This document shows positions 42,964-53,136 of a stretch of 64,000 bases of DNA, piece by piece (within the stretch, counting starts at the first letter, position 1; every line of letters starts with the position of its first letter). The notes beneath the pieces are model-generated. The model was not told where the DNA came from. It searched no databases and saw only the letters and a list, made by a program, of their open reading frames with translations. The stretch is taken from contig NZ_JASAOI010000011.1 in assembly GCF_029953285.1 (NCBI RefSeq), positions 1 through 64,000 of the forward strand. Direction: 5' to 3'. The position numbers were made by a program, and so were the translations under genes. Source of the DNA: Yinghuangia seranimata. Its GTDB lineage: Bacteria > Actinomycetota > Actinomycetes > Streptomycetales > Streptomycetaceae.

Positions 42964-43120
42964 CCGTCGCGGGCCGAACCGTCACGCAGGGTGCCGTGCC
43001 GGGGCCCGCGACGCCGGTCGGGGACGGCCCCGACGGCCGTCCGCGAACCCGCGCTGACCTCGGCGGACGGGCGAAACAGTCGACCCGGTTCCGTCGTTCG
43101 CGCTCTGTTACGGTGTGGCC

Positions 43121-43573
43121 ATGGCAGCGCAGCCCCAAGGACCCGCGGACCGGCTCGTCCTCGGCCTGGCGTGGCACGGCGCGATCGCCAACACCCGGAT
43201 GCGCGCGGCCCTCGGCCTCACCGGGCTCATGCCCCGGCACGTCATGACGCTCCGCTGGCTCGCCGACGGACCGGTCAGCCAGAAGGAGCTGATCGAGCGC
43301 CTCGAGGTCGACCCGAGCGTCCTCGTCGCACTGCTCAACGACCTCGAGGACGGCGGGCTCCTCCAGCGCCGCCGCGACCCCGCCGACCGGCGCCGGCACA
43401 TCGTCGAGATCACCGACTCCGGGCGCGCCGCGCTGGACACCACCGACGCCGCGCTCGACGAGCTCGAGGCCGAGCTGTTCGCGGACCTGACCGCGAGCGA
43501 TCTGGCCGCGTTGCGGCGCATCCTCGGGCGGCTGCGCAGCTCCGCCGAGCACTTCGAGTGCCAGGAGGGCTGA
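43121..43573 (+). CDS. MarR-family transcriptional regulator
   Basis: This 150-residue winged-helix regulator has the recognition helix in SQKELIERLEVDPSVLVALLNDLE and the wing in GLLQRRRDPADRRRHIVEIT, the standard MarR DxRxxx block (DPADRRRH). No cysteine suitable for redox sensing is in the usual place; a single Cys sits at the C-terminus (HFECQEG). The ATG at 43121 has no ribosome site but TACGGT (43109-43114) lies just before it, so the mRNA is probably leaderless. It sits between macS and macR. The target is unknown. Confidence 0.9.
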   Translation: MAAQPQGPADRLVLGLAWHGAIANTRMRAALGLTGLMPRHVMTLRWLADGPVSQKELIERLEVDPSVLVALLNDLEDGGLLQRRRDPADRRRHIVEITDSGRAALDTTDAALDELEAELFADLTASDLAALRRILGRLRSSAEHFECQEG

Positions 43574-43594
43574 CGCCCGGTCGGGCGGCCGCGG

Positions 43595-43957
43595 TCAGGT
43601 GAGCGGGCGGCGTCCCGCGAAGCCCAGGTCCTGGCGGTGGTACCACGCCAGCGCGCGGTCCCCTTCGAGCCAGCACAGGTGGACCGGCGCGCCGTCCACC
43701 TCGGACGGGAAGTCGACCAGCAGCGGCGCGAACCCCTTGAGTTCGGCGCCGGTCGACTGCACCCGCGTCATCAGCTCGTCGAGCCGCGCGTGCATGCCCT
43801 TGAGCTCCGGCAGTCCGCCGTGCGGCGTCGGCCCGTCGGCGTGCGGCAGATCGGCGGCCAGCTCCGTGGCGGTCGCGCGCAGCGCGACGATCTCGTCGAG
43901 GACCGGCAGCAGGTCGGCGAGGGTGTCACGGGCCTCGTCGATCGTGAACAGGGGCAT
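43595..43957 (-). CDS. DUF2203-domain protein
   Basis: This 120-residue protein matches the DUF2203 layout: an N-terminal helix FTIDEARDTLADLLPVLDEI, a second helix KGMHARLDELMTRVQSTG and a C-terminal strand block LVDFPSEVDGAPVHLCWLEG followed by WYHRQDLGFAGRRPL. This last part, with conserved Trp, His and the GFAGRRPL end, is the family signature. The function is unknown. The gene is convergent with the MarR gene (21 bases between stops) and divergent from macR. No ribosome site is seen before the ATG at 43957. Confidence 0.87.
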   Translation of the reverse strand: MPLFTIDEARDTLADLLPVLDEIVALRATATELAADLPHADGPTPHGGLPELKGMHARLDELMTRVQSTGAELKGFAPLLVDFPSEVDGAPVHLCWLEGDRALAWYHRQDLGFAGRRPLT

Positions 43958-44044
43958 GGGGCCAGCTTGTCACGTACAAGGAGGGGCGAGCGCGAAGCGC
44001 TCTCGAATCGACAAGGCTGGGAGCGAAGCGACGCGAATATGGGT

Positions 44045-44086
44045 GGTGGGGGGAGACGGGTGGGCGGTGGGGGGCGACGGGTGGGC
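44045..44086 (+). repeat. 21-base G-rich tandem repeat before macR
   Basis: Two copies of a 21-base unit, GGTGGGGGGAGACGGGTGGGC and its one-mismatch neighbour (described here by its G runs of 6, 3 and 3), sit head to tail at 44045-44065 and 44066-44086. Many runs of three or more G with short spacers make this a good G-quadruplex candidate on the plus strand, within the 275-base gap between the divergent DUF2203 and macR starts. Confidence 0.8.
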
Positions 44087-44232
44087 GAGCGCCAAGCGCC
44101 TGGGTGGCAGGCGGGCCCTTCCGCTAAGTTCTGTCCCGGCGCGGCAACGCGTCTGACGATGCATCAGCCGGCGGGCGCCGCCGGCCAGGACGGACGACAC
44201 GGACCAGCCGGACCGGCTGTGGAGGACCCCCG

Positions 44233-44913
44233 ATGACCGAGACCGCACCGGAGACCACCCCGATCCGCGTACTCGTCGTCGACGACCACCCGATGTGGCG
44301 CGACTCCGTCGCCCGCGACCTCGCCGAGGCCGGCTACGACGTCGTCGCGACCGCGGGCGACGGGCCCGAGGCGATCCGGCGGGCCCGCGCGACCGCGCCG
44401 AACGTCGTCGTCCTCGACCTCAACCTGCCGAAGCTCAGCGGCGACGAGGTCGCGCGCGAACTCGTCAAGAACGACCCGACGGTGCGCATCCTCGTGCTGT
44501 CCGCGAGCGGCGAGCAGGAGGACGTGCTCGAAGCCGTCAAGGCCGGCGCGACCGGGTACCTCGTCAAGTCCGCCAGCGCCGCCGAGCTGCTGGACGCGGT
44601 CGCCCGCACCGCGCAGGGCGACGCCGTCTTCACGCCCGGCCTCGCGGGCCTGGTGCTCGGCGAGTTCCGGCGCATCGCCACCACGCCCGCCGCGACCGGC
44701 TCGCGCGAACCGGCCGCGCCGCGGCTGACCGACCGCGAGACCGAAGTGCTGCGGCTGGTCGCGAAGGGCCTGTCGTACAAGCAGATCGCCGAACGGCTCG
44801 TGCTGTCGCACCGCACCGTGCAGAACCACGTGCAGAACACGCTCAACAAACTGCAGCTGCACAACCGGGTCGAGCTGGTGCGGTACGCGATCGAGCGCGG
44901 CCTCGACGACTGA
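44233..44913 (+). CDS. macR: NarL/LuxR-type response regulator, MacR-like
   Basis: This 226-residue response regulator has a receiver domain with the acidic pair in VVDDHPMWRDS, phosphoacceptor Asp62 in VVLDLNLPKLSG and the switch lysine in GYLVKSAS. The LuxR helix-turn-helix is LTDRETEVLRLVAKGLSYKQ followed by LVLSHRTVQNHVQNTLNKLQ. The match to MacR is inferred from the LuxR type and the nearby MacS-like kinase. GGAGG precedes the ATG. In this window it is separated from macS and has its own upstream region with a G-rich tandem repeat, so it may be expressed independently. Confidence 0.92.
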   Translation: MTETAPETTPIRVLVVDDHPMWRDSVARDLAEAGYDVVATAGDGPEAIRRARATAPNVVVLDLNLPKLSGDEVARELVKNDPTVRILVLSASGEQEDVLEAVKAGATGYLVKSASAAELLDAVARTAQGDAVFTPGLAGLVLGEFRRIATTPAATGSREPAAPRLTDRETEVLRLVAKGLSYKQIAERLVLSHRTVQNHVQNTLNKLQLHNRVELVRYAIERGLDD

Positions 44914-44972
44914 CGTTCCGACGCCGGACAGGCCGGACAGGCCGGACGTCCGACGCCTGACCTCCGCTTCGC

Positions 44973-46445
44973 CTACAGCACCCAGCCCTTGGCCTTCTCC
45001 ACCGCCATCCGCCACCGCGCATAGGCGCCGTCGTCGCGCGGGCCGGGCTCGAAGCGGGCGTCCAGCTGCCAGGTGGCGGCGAGTTCGTCCGTCCCCGACC
45101 ACACGCCGGTGCCCAGCCCGGCCAGGAAGGCCGCGCCGAGCGCGGTGGTCTCGCTGACCTTCGGGCGCTCGACGGTGACGCCGAGCTGGTCGGCCTGCAT
45201 ACGGCACAGCAGGCCGTTCTCCGACGCGCCGCCGTCCACCTTCAGGGTGTGCAGGTCGAGGGCCGCGTCGGAGGTCATCACGTCGACGACGTCCCGCACT
45301 TCGAACGCGATGGCCTCCAGCGTCGCCCGCACCAGGTGCGCGCGGGTGGTGCCGCGCGTGATGCCGAGGATCGTGCCGCGCGCGCTCGGATCCCAGTCCG
45401 GCGCGCCCAGCCCGGTCAGCGCCGGCACGAACACCACGCCGCCGGAGTCCGGAACCGTGCGCGCGATCGGCTCGGTCTCGGCGGCCGCGCCGATCACGCC
45501 GAGGCCGTCGCGCAGCCACTGGACCGCGGCGCCGGTGACGAAGATCGAGCCCTCCAGCGCGTACGTCAGGGAGCCGTCGGGCCCGCCCCACGCCACGGTC
45601 GTCAGCAGGCCCGCCGACGAACGCACCGGCGTGTCACCGGTGTTGATGAGCACGAACGAGCCCGTGCCGTAGGTGCACTTCACGTCGCCGGGCTCGTGGC
45701 ACGCCTGCCCGAACAGCGCCGCCTGCTGGTCGCCCGCGATGCCCGCGATCGGCAGCGTCAGGCCCAGGAACGCCACGGGATCGGTGTGCCCGACGACGCC
45801 GTACGACGGAACCACCTGCGGCAGCGCGTCCATCGGCACGCCGAACAGGTCGCACAGCTCGGCCGACCAGCGGCCTTCGGTGATGTCGAACAGCAGCGTG
45901 CGCGACGCGTTCGACGCGTCGGTGACATGCGTGCGGCCGGCCGTCAGCCGCGCGATCAGGTACGCGTCGACCGTCCCGAGCGCCACCCGGCCCGACTCCA
46001 CCTCGCGCCACACCGCCTTGTCGTGGCGGGCCAGCCAGGCCAGCTTCGTCGCGGTGAAGTACGGGTCGAGGCGCAGCCCGGTGAGCTCCGCGACGCGCGG
46101 CTCGTGGCCCGCTTCGGCCAACTCGGCGCAGACACCGGCCGAGCGCCGGTCCTGCCACACGATCGCCCGGCGCGGCGACGCGAGCGTGCGCCGGTCCCAC
46201 AGCACCGCCGTCTCGCGCTGGTTGGTGATGCCCACCGCCGTCGGCGTCTCGGGCGCCCCGGCCAACGCCTCGCGGCACGCCTGCAACGCGGCCTGCCAGA
46301 TCTCCTCCGGCTGGTGCTCGACCAGGCCCGGCTCCGGGAAGTGCTGCTGGAACTCCTGGTAGCCCCGGGACACCACACCGCCGTCCTCGGCGACGACGAG
46401 GGCGGTCACCCCGGTGGTACCGGCATCGATCGCAAGGACACTCAT
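44973..46445 (-). CDS. glpK: glycerol kinase
   Basis: This 490-residue FGGY-family kinase converts glycerol to glycerol-3-phosphate. The ATP/metal loop is AIDAGTTGVTALVV. Glycerol-site residues are in ITNQRETAVLWDRRT and in the YFTATKLAWL segment, the catalytic Asp is in IAGDQQAALFGQ, and the C-terminal ATP site is KVDGGASENGLLCRMQAD. Length is standard. The start is ATG 46445; 10 more codons upstream are possible. There is no glpF or glpD beside it, so this is likely a second, stand-alone copy or one supplied by another transporter. It is convergent with macR and divergent from the PFK gene. Confidence 0.94.
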   Translation of the reverse strand: MSVLAIDAGTTGVTALVVAEDGGVVSRGYQEFQQHFPEPGLVEHQPEEIWQAALQACREALAGAPETPTAVGITNQRETAVLWDRRTLASPRRAIVWQDRRSAGVCAELAEAGHEPRVAELTGLRLDPYFTATKLAWLARHDKAVWREVESGRVALGTVDAYLIARLTAGRTHVTDASNASRTLLFDITEGRWSAELCDLFGVPMDALPQVVPSYGVVGHTDPVAFLGLTLPIAGIAGDQQAALFGQACHEPGDVKCTYGTGSFVLINTGDTPVRSSAGLLTTVAWGGPDGSLTYALEGSIFVTGAAVQWLRDGLGVIGAAAETEPIARTVPDSGGVVFVPALTGLGAPDWDPSARGTILGITRGTTRAHLVRATLEAIAFEVRDVVDVMTSDAALDLHTLKVDGGASENGLLCRMQADQLGVTVERPKVSETTALGAAFLAGLGTGVWSGTDELAATWQLDARFEPGPRDDGAYARWRMAVEKAKGWVL

Positions 46446-46606
46446 GGGACGAGACTTTATGCGGTGGCGGTCCACCCGAACGAGGTCCTCCGAACGGGTT
46501 GTTGCGAGGGCGGGGCAGGCGGGGCCGGAGAGGTAGCGTGGAGCACGGGCGTACCGGATAAAGATCCATACGTCCGATCCCGTCTCGGCAGGCGAAGGGA
46601 AGCTCG

Positions 46607-47632
46607 ATGCGCGTCGGAGTGCTGACCGGTGGGGGCGACTGCCCCGGTCTCAACGCGGTGATCCGGGCCGTGGTCCGCAAGGGCGTCGCGGACTACGGGT
46701 ACGACTTCGTCGGATTCCGGGACGGCTGGCGAGGCCCGCTCGAGGCCGACACCCAGACGCTCGACGTCCAGGCGGTGCGCGGCATCCTGCCGCGCGGCGG
46801 CACCATCCTCGGTTCGTCCCGCACCAACCCGATGAAGATCGACGGAGGTGTCGACCGGATCCGCGAGAACCTCGCGAAGCTCGAGGTCGACGCGCTCGTC
46901 GCGATCGGCGGCGAGGACACGCTCGGCGTGGCCACGCGGCTGTACGAGCACGGCGTGCAGGTCGTCGGCGTCCCCAAGACGATCGACAACGACCTCGGCG
47001 CGACCGACTACACCTTCGGCTTCGACACCGCGGTCAACATCGCGACGGAGGCCATCGACCGGCTGCACACCACCGCCGAGTCGCACCGCCGCGTGCTCAT
47101 CGTCGAGGTGATGGGGCGGCACGCCGGCTGGATCGCCATCCACTCCGGGATGGCGGGCGGCGCCAACGTCATCCTCATCCCCGAGCAGCAGTTCGACATC
47201 GAGCAGGTCTGCGGGTGGGTGGAGAGCCGGTTCCGCACCAACTACGCGCCGATCGTCGTGGTCGCCGAAGGGGCCGTCCCCAAGGAGGGCCAGATGGTCA
47301 CCAAGGACGCCACCCTGGACGCGTTCGGGCACGTCAAGCTGTCCGGCATCGGCGACTGGCTGGCCTCCGAGATCGAGCGCCGCACCGGCCACGAGGCCCG
47401 CACCACCGTCCTCGGCCACGTGCAGCGCGGCGGCACCCCGACGGCGTTCGACCGCTGGCTGGCGACCCGGTTCGGGTTCCACGCCATCGACGCGGTGCAC
47501 GAGGGCGAGTGGGGGAAGATGGTCGCCCTGCGCGGGACGGACATCGTCACGGTCGACCTGCGGGACGCGACGCGCGAGCTGAAGACCGTTCCGCCGGCGC
47601 TGTACGACGAGGCGAAGACCCTGTTCGGCTGA
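46607..47632 (+). CDS. pfkA: 6-phosphofructokinase, residues of the pyrophosphate-dependent type
   Basis: This 341-residue phosphofructokinase A family enzyme begins VGVLTGGGDCPGLNAV. The catalytic block is PKTIDNDL, and sugar-phosphate contacts are in VEVMGRHAGWIA. The two positions that separate ATP from pyrophosphate enzymes are Asp104 (in GGEDT) and Lys124 (in VPKTIDND); ATP-dependent enzymes have Gly at 104 and often Gly at 124. Asp104 with Lys124 is the combination of PPi-PFKs such as that of Amycolatopsis methanolica. The enzyme is therefore probably PPi-dependent and reversible. GAAGGGAAG lies before the ATG. It is divergent from glycerol kinase. Confidence 0.92.
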   Translation: MRVGVLTGGGDCPGLNAVIRAVVRKGVADYGYDFVGFRDGWRGPLEADTQTLDVQAVRGILPRGGTILGSSRTNPMKIDGGVDRIRENLAKLEVDALVAIGGEDTLGVATRLYEHGVQVVGVPKTIDNDLGATDYTFGFDTAVNIATEAIDRLHTTAESHRRVLIVEVMGRHAGWIAIHSGMAGGANVILIPEQQFDIEQVCGWVESRFRTNYAPIVVVAEGAVPKEGQMVTKDATLDAFGHVKLSGIGDWLASEIERRTGHEARTTVLGHVQRGGTPTAFDRWLATRFGFHAIDAVHEGEWGKMVALRGTDIVTVDLRDATRELKTVPPALYDEAKTLFG

Positions 47633-47814
47633 GCCGCTTCGGCCCGGCGCGAGCCGTCGGGCCGACGACCGCCTCAGCCGGTCCGAGCCGCCGGGCGTAC
47701 GGCGCACCATCGCCCGGCGGCCCGGACCGTCGTGACCACGCCGCACGTGTGAACTCTCGCGCGGGGCGGGCGCCGTGCCGCTCGTGGAGCGCTGTCGGTG
47801 GTGTACTGGACGGC

Positions 47815-48378
47815 ATGGATCAGCTCGACGCATTCGACGAGGCCATGCGGGAATTCGACAGCCGGGTCCGGCTGGTCGAGCGCGGCCAGTGGGACCTCGG
47901 CACACCGTGCGCCGAGTGGTCCGTCCGCGACCTCGTGAACCACGTGACCGGCGAACACCTGTGGGCGCCCTTCCTGTTCGACGGCGCGACGCTGGAGGAC
48001 GTCGGCGACCGCTTCGACGGCGACGTCCTCGGCAACCACGCGGCCGACACCTGGGCCCGCGCCGCCGCCGCCTCCCGGGAGGCCTTCCACGCCCCGGGCG
48101 CCCTCGACCGCCGGGTCCACACCAGCATGGGCCTGATCCCGGCGGCCGACTACGCCTGGCAGATGATCGGCGACCTGGCCGTCCACGGCTGGGACCTCGC
48201 CCGGGGCATCGACGTGAACGACCGGATCGACCCCCAACTCGCCCAGACCCTCTACGACTACATGTCCCCGCACGTGCAGAGCTGGCAGGGCAGCGGCGTC
48301 TTCGCCGCCCCGGTCGAGGTCCCCGACGACGCCCCGGCCCAGGACCGCCTGGTCGCGCTGCTGGGCCGGCGGCCGTAG
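47815..48378 (+). CDS. TIGR03086-like maleylpyruvate-isomerase-family protein
   Basis: This 187-residue DinB/mycothiol-dependent-type four-helix protein has metal histidines probably in RDLVNHVTGEHLWAPFL and in GDLAVHGWDLARG, the two blocks that define TIGR03086. Related proteins use mycothiol or bind a divalent metal, but many have no known reaction. The start is ATG 47815, without a ribosome site. It ends 15 bases before the convergent end of the anthranilate synthase gene, leaving no room for a separate terminator hairpin. Expression is probably from its own promoter in the 180 bases after the PFK gene. Confidence 0.85.
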   Translation: MDQLDAFDEAMREFDSRVRLVERGQWDLGTPCAEWSVRDLVNHVTGEHLWAPFLFDGATLEDVGDRFDGDVLGNHAADTWARAAAASREAFHAPGALDRRVHTSMGLIPAADYAWQMIGDLAVHGWDLARGIDVNDRIDPQLAQTLYDYMSPHVQSWQGSGVFAAPVEVPDDAPAQDRLVALLGRRP

Positions 48379-48393
48379 GGCGGCGTCACGCCT

Positions 48394-50337
48394 TCACAGC
48401 GCCGCCAGGAGCTCGCGGAGGATCCCCAGGCCGTTCCTCGTGAGCACGGACTCCGGGTGGAACTGGAGTCCGGCCACGCGGAGCGACTTCGAGCGCATGG
48501 CGTGGATCTGCCCGGTGCCCTCGGCGCTGCTGAACTCGAGGCCGAACGGCGCGCGGTCCGGGGCCACGGCGGCGAACGTGTTGTAGAAGCCGACCTGTTC
48601 GTCGCGGCCGAACAGGTCGATCGTGAGCTGCTTGCCCTGGTACGGGCTGTCCTTGCGGGTCAGGCCGAGGCCGAGTTCGGCGGCGATCAGCTGGTGGCCC
48701 AGGCACACGCCGAGCATCGGGCCGCCCGCGTCCAGTCGCCGCCGGACGGCCGCGCCCATCGTGCGCATCTTGCGGTCGAGGACGTGCCGCGGGTCTCCGG
48801 GACCCGGGCCGACGAGCAGCAGGTCGGCCTCGGTGACCTGGCGGGCGGAGACGTCGTCGTACGCGCGCACGCTCACGTCCAGCCCGAGCGTGCGCAGCAG
48901 GTGGGCGAGCATCGCGGTGAAGGTGTCCTCGCCGTCGATCATCAGCACCCGGCGGTTCGCCAGCTCCGGCGCGCGCAGAGCCTGGTCGTCGCGCGCCGTC
49001 ATCCAGAACGGCGACAGGTCCGCGTTGCGGGCGGCGAGGAGCTGCGCCACCTCGGGGTCGTCGGCGAGGCGCACGGGGACGCCGGCCGCGGCGGTGCGGA
49101 CGGAGGAGGGCACCACGCCGAGCGCGGCCAGGACGCCCGCGGCCTTCGCGTGCGTCTCGGCGACCTCGCTCGCCGGGTCCGAGTGCCGGACGAGGGTGGC
49201 GCCGGCCGGAACGCGCAGGGCGCCGTCCGGGGTGAGGTAGACCGTGCGGATCAGGATCGGCGCGTCGAGGGTGCGCCGGCCGTCGGCGTCGCGGCCCATG
49301 AGCGCGACGACGCCCGAGTAGTAGCCGCGCCCGGTCGGCTCGTGGCGGCGGATGACGCGGCAGGCGTTCTCGAGCGGGGATCCCGTGACGGTCGGGGCGA
49401 ACATCGTCCCGCGCAGGACGGCCCGCACGTCGAGGCTCGACCGCCCGCGCAGCACGTACTCGGTGTGCGCGAGGTGCCCCATCTCCTTCAGGTACGGGCC
49501 CAGGACCCGGCCGCCGAGGTCGCAGACCTCGCTCATCATCTTCAGTTCCTCGTCGACGACCATGAACAGCTCGTCGACCTCCTTGCCGTCCCGCAGGAAC
49601 GCGAGCAGCCCGTCCCGGTCGGGCCCGTCGGCCGGGTAGCGGTACGTGCCGCTGATCGGGTTCATGGCGACCTCGCCGCCGATCGCGCTGACGTGCCGCT
49701 CCGGGCTGGCGCCGACCAGGGTCAGGTCGCCGGTGTGGATCAGGTACGTCCAGTAGGCGCCGGTCTCGCGGGTGAGCAGCCGGCGCAGCAGCGTGCCGGC
49801 GGTCGCGGGGGAGTAGTCCTCGATCCGGTCGCGGTAGTCGCGGCGGACCACGAAGTTCGCGCCCTCGCCGCGGCCGATCTCGTCGGCGATGACGCGCTCG
49901 ACGATGCCGGCGTAGGTCGTGTCGTCGACGTCGAAGCCGCCGCCGGCGAGCGCGACCGGGGTGTCGGGCAGCGCGGCGAGGACCTCGTCCAGCGGCAGCT
50001 CGTGCCGGGCGGTGACCTGCAGGCAGCGCAGCGGCGTGCCGTCGTCGTACGCCTCGAAGCCGCGCTCGCGGATCTGCCGGTACGGGACGAGGGCCAGCAC
50101 GTCGAGCTCGTCGCGCCCGGTGGCGGTCGCGTCGGGAAGCGGGATGCCGTCGAGCGTGTCGGCGTCGGTGACGGTGCCGAAGAGCAGGTCGAGCGCGTCC
50201 CGGCCCTCGCGCCTGATCAGCGCGAACGGCGGAGGCGCGGCGGAGAACAGTGGCGCGAGCAGTGCGGCGGTCTCGGCGGCGACGTCAGCGGTGCGCGCGG
50301 TGCCGGTCGGGTCCTGCGGGTTCACGGGGTGTCCCAT
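48394..50337 (-). CDS. trpE: fused anthranilate synthase (TrpE-TrpG)
   Basis: This 647-residue single-chain anthranilate synthase makes anthranilate from chorismate and glutamine. The TrpE-like part (about 1-430) shows GEGANFVVRRDYRDRI, AMNPISGTYRY, DEELKMMSEVCDLGG and PTVTGSPLENACRVI. The C-terminal glutaminase (about 455-647) has the oxyanion block LLVGPGPGDPRH, nucleophile Cys in LGVCLGHQLIA and the His/Glu pair in LQFHPESVLT. This fused type is known from Rhizobium and some actinobacteria. The start is ATG 50337. A Trp-rich leader peptide and terminator upstream show attenuation by tryptophan. It is divergent from DAHP synthase, so the first and a late step of the pathway sit side by side. 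Confidence 0.94.
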   Translation of the reverse strand: MGHPVNPQDPTGTARTADVAAETAALLAPLFSAAPPPFALIRREGRDALDLLFGTVTDADTLDGIPLPDATATGRDELDVLALVPYRQIRERGFEAYDDGTPLRCLQVTARHELPLDEVLAALPDTPVALAGGGFDVDDTTYAGIVERVIADEIGRGEGANFVVRRDYRDRIEDYSPATAGTLLRRLLTRETGAYWTYLIHTGDLTLVGASPERHVSAIGGEVAMNPISGTYRYPADGPDRDGLLAFLRDGKEVDELFMVVDEELKMMSEVCDLGGRVLGPYLKEMGHLAHTEYVLRGRSSLDVRAVLRGTMFAPTVTGSPLENACRVIRRHEPTGRGYYSGVVALMGRDADGRRTLDAPILIRTVYLTPDGALRVPAGATLVRHSDPASEVAETHAKAAGVLAALGVVPSSVRTAAAGVPVRLADDPEVAQLLAARNADLSPFWMTARDDQALRAPELANRRVLMIDGEDTFTAMLAHLLRTLGLDVSVRAYDDVSARQVTEADLLLVGPGPGDPRHVLDRKMRTMGAAVRRRLDAGGPMLGVCLGHQLIAAELGLGLTRKDSPYQGKQLTIDLFGRDEQVGFYNTFAAVAPDRAPFGLEFSSAEGTGQIHAMRSKSLRVAGLQFHPESVLTRNGLGILRELLAAL

Positions 50338-50403
50338 CGGGGTCGGGGACGGTCCCGCCCGCCTGGGCTCCGCTCCCGCGTCCACCGGATCCCCCCGGGA
50401 CGC

Positions 50404-50430
50404 AAAAACGGCCGCCCATCGGGCGGCCGT
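50404..50430 (-). terminator. trp attenuator terminator
   Basis: Read on the minus strand, ACGGCCGCCC-GAT-GGGCGGCCGT followed by TTTT is an intrinsic terminator placed between the leader peptide stop and trpE. The GGCCGCC inside the leader reading frame can pair with the GGCGGCC arm as an alternative structure. Confidence 0.88.
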
Positions 50431-50441
50431 CGGATCGAGGT

Positions 50442-50513
50442 CTAGAGATCGCGAGCTGAGGCGGCCACCGCGGAGCGGGGCCACCACCAGGAACTGAGCC
50501 GGGGTGCGATCAT
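50442..50513 (-). CDS. trpL: Trp leader peptide (WWW)
   Basis: This 23-codon reading frame begins ATG at 50513 and ends TAG at 50444-50442, giving MIAPRLSSWWWPRSAVAASA followed by RDL. Three consecutive Trp codons ahead of a terminator are the hallmark of ribosome-mediated attenuation. When charged Trp tRNA is short, ribosomes stall on the Trp codons and the terminator at 50404-50430 should not form. There is no ribosome site; TACAGT just upstream looks like a -10 box, so the leader mRNA is probably leaderless. It is too short to be found by ordinary gene calling. Confidence 0.92.
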   Translation of the reverse strand: MIAPRLSSWWWPRSAVAASARDL

Positions 50514-50651
50514 GGGGTCACTGTAGCGGGCCGGTCACCCGTGGGAAAGCACCGTGCCCAGCGGCGCGGCGCCCACCCATAAAAGTCCGAGGTCCGAGAC
50601 CTGCGTCTCGCTCTACGGTCAGCGAGCAAAACTCCTTGCCCGATTGTTTAA

Positions 50652-51995
<1,344 letters not shown>

Positions 51996-52057
51996 GGCCT
52001 CCGCCCCGACGCCTGGGACGGTCCGGAACCGTCCGCGGCGGCGCGGCCGACAGCCAG

Positions 52058-52086
52058 GGGGCGCACGCGATCATCGCGTGCGCCCC
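52058..52086 (+). terminator. terminator of the DAHP synthase gene
   Basis: A 13-base inverted repeat GGGGCGCACGCGA-TCA-TCGCGTGCGCCCC, followed a few bases later by TTTT, lies in the gap between DAHP synthase and the aldolase gene. Confidence 0.88.
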
Positions 52087-52116
52087 TTCGCCGTTTTCGG
52101 ATGGCAGGCTAGGCCC

Positions 52117-53132
<1,016 letters not shown>

Positions 53133-53136
<4 letters not shown>

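Noticed and set aside
44041-44156. Plus-strand coding frame through the G-rich tandem repeat (VGGDGWAVGGDGWA)
   Set aside because: The repeat length is a multiple of three, so the frame stays open by chance. The frame continues antisense through the DUF2203 gene.
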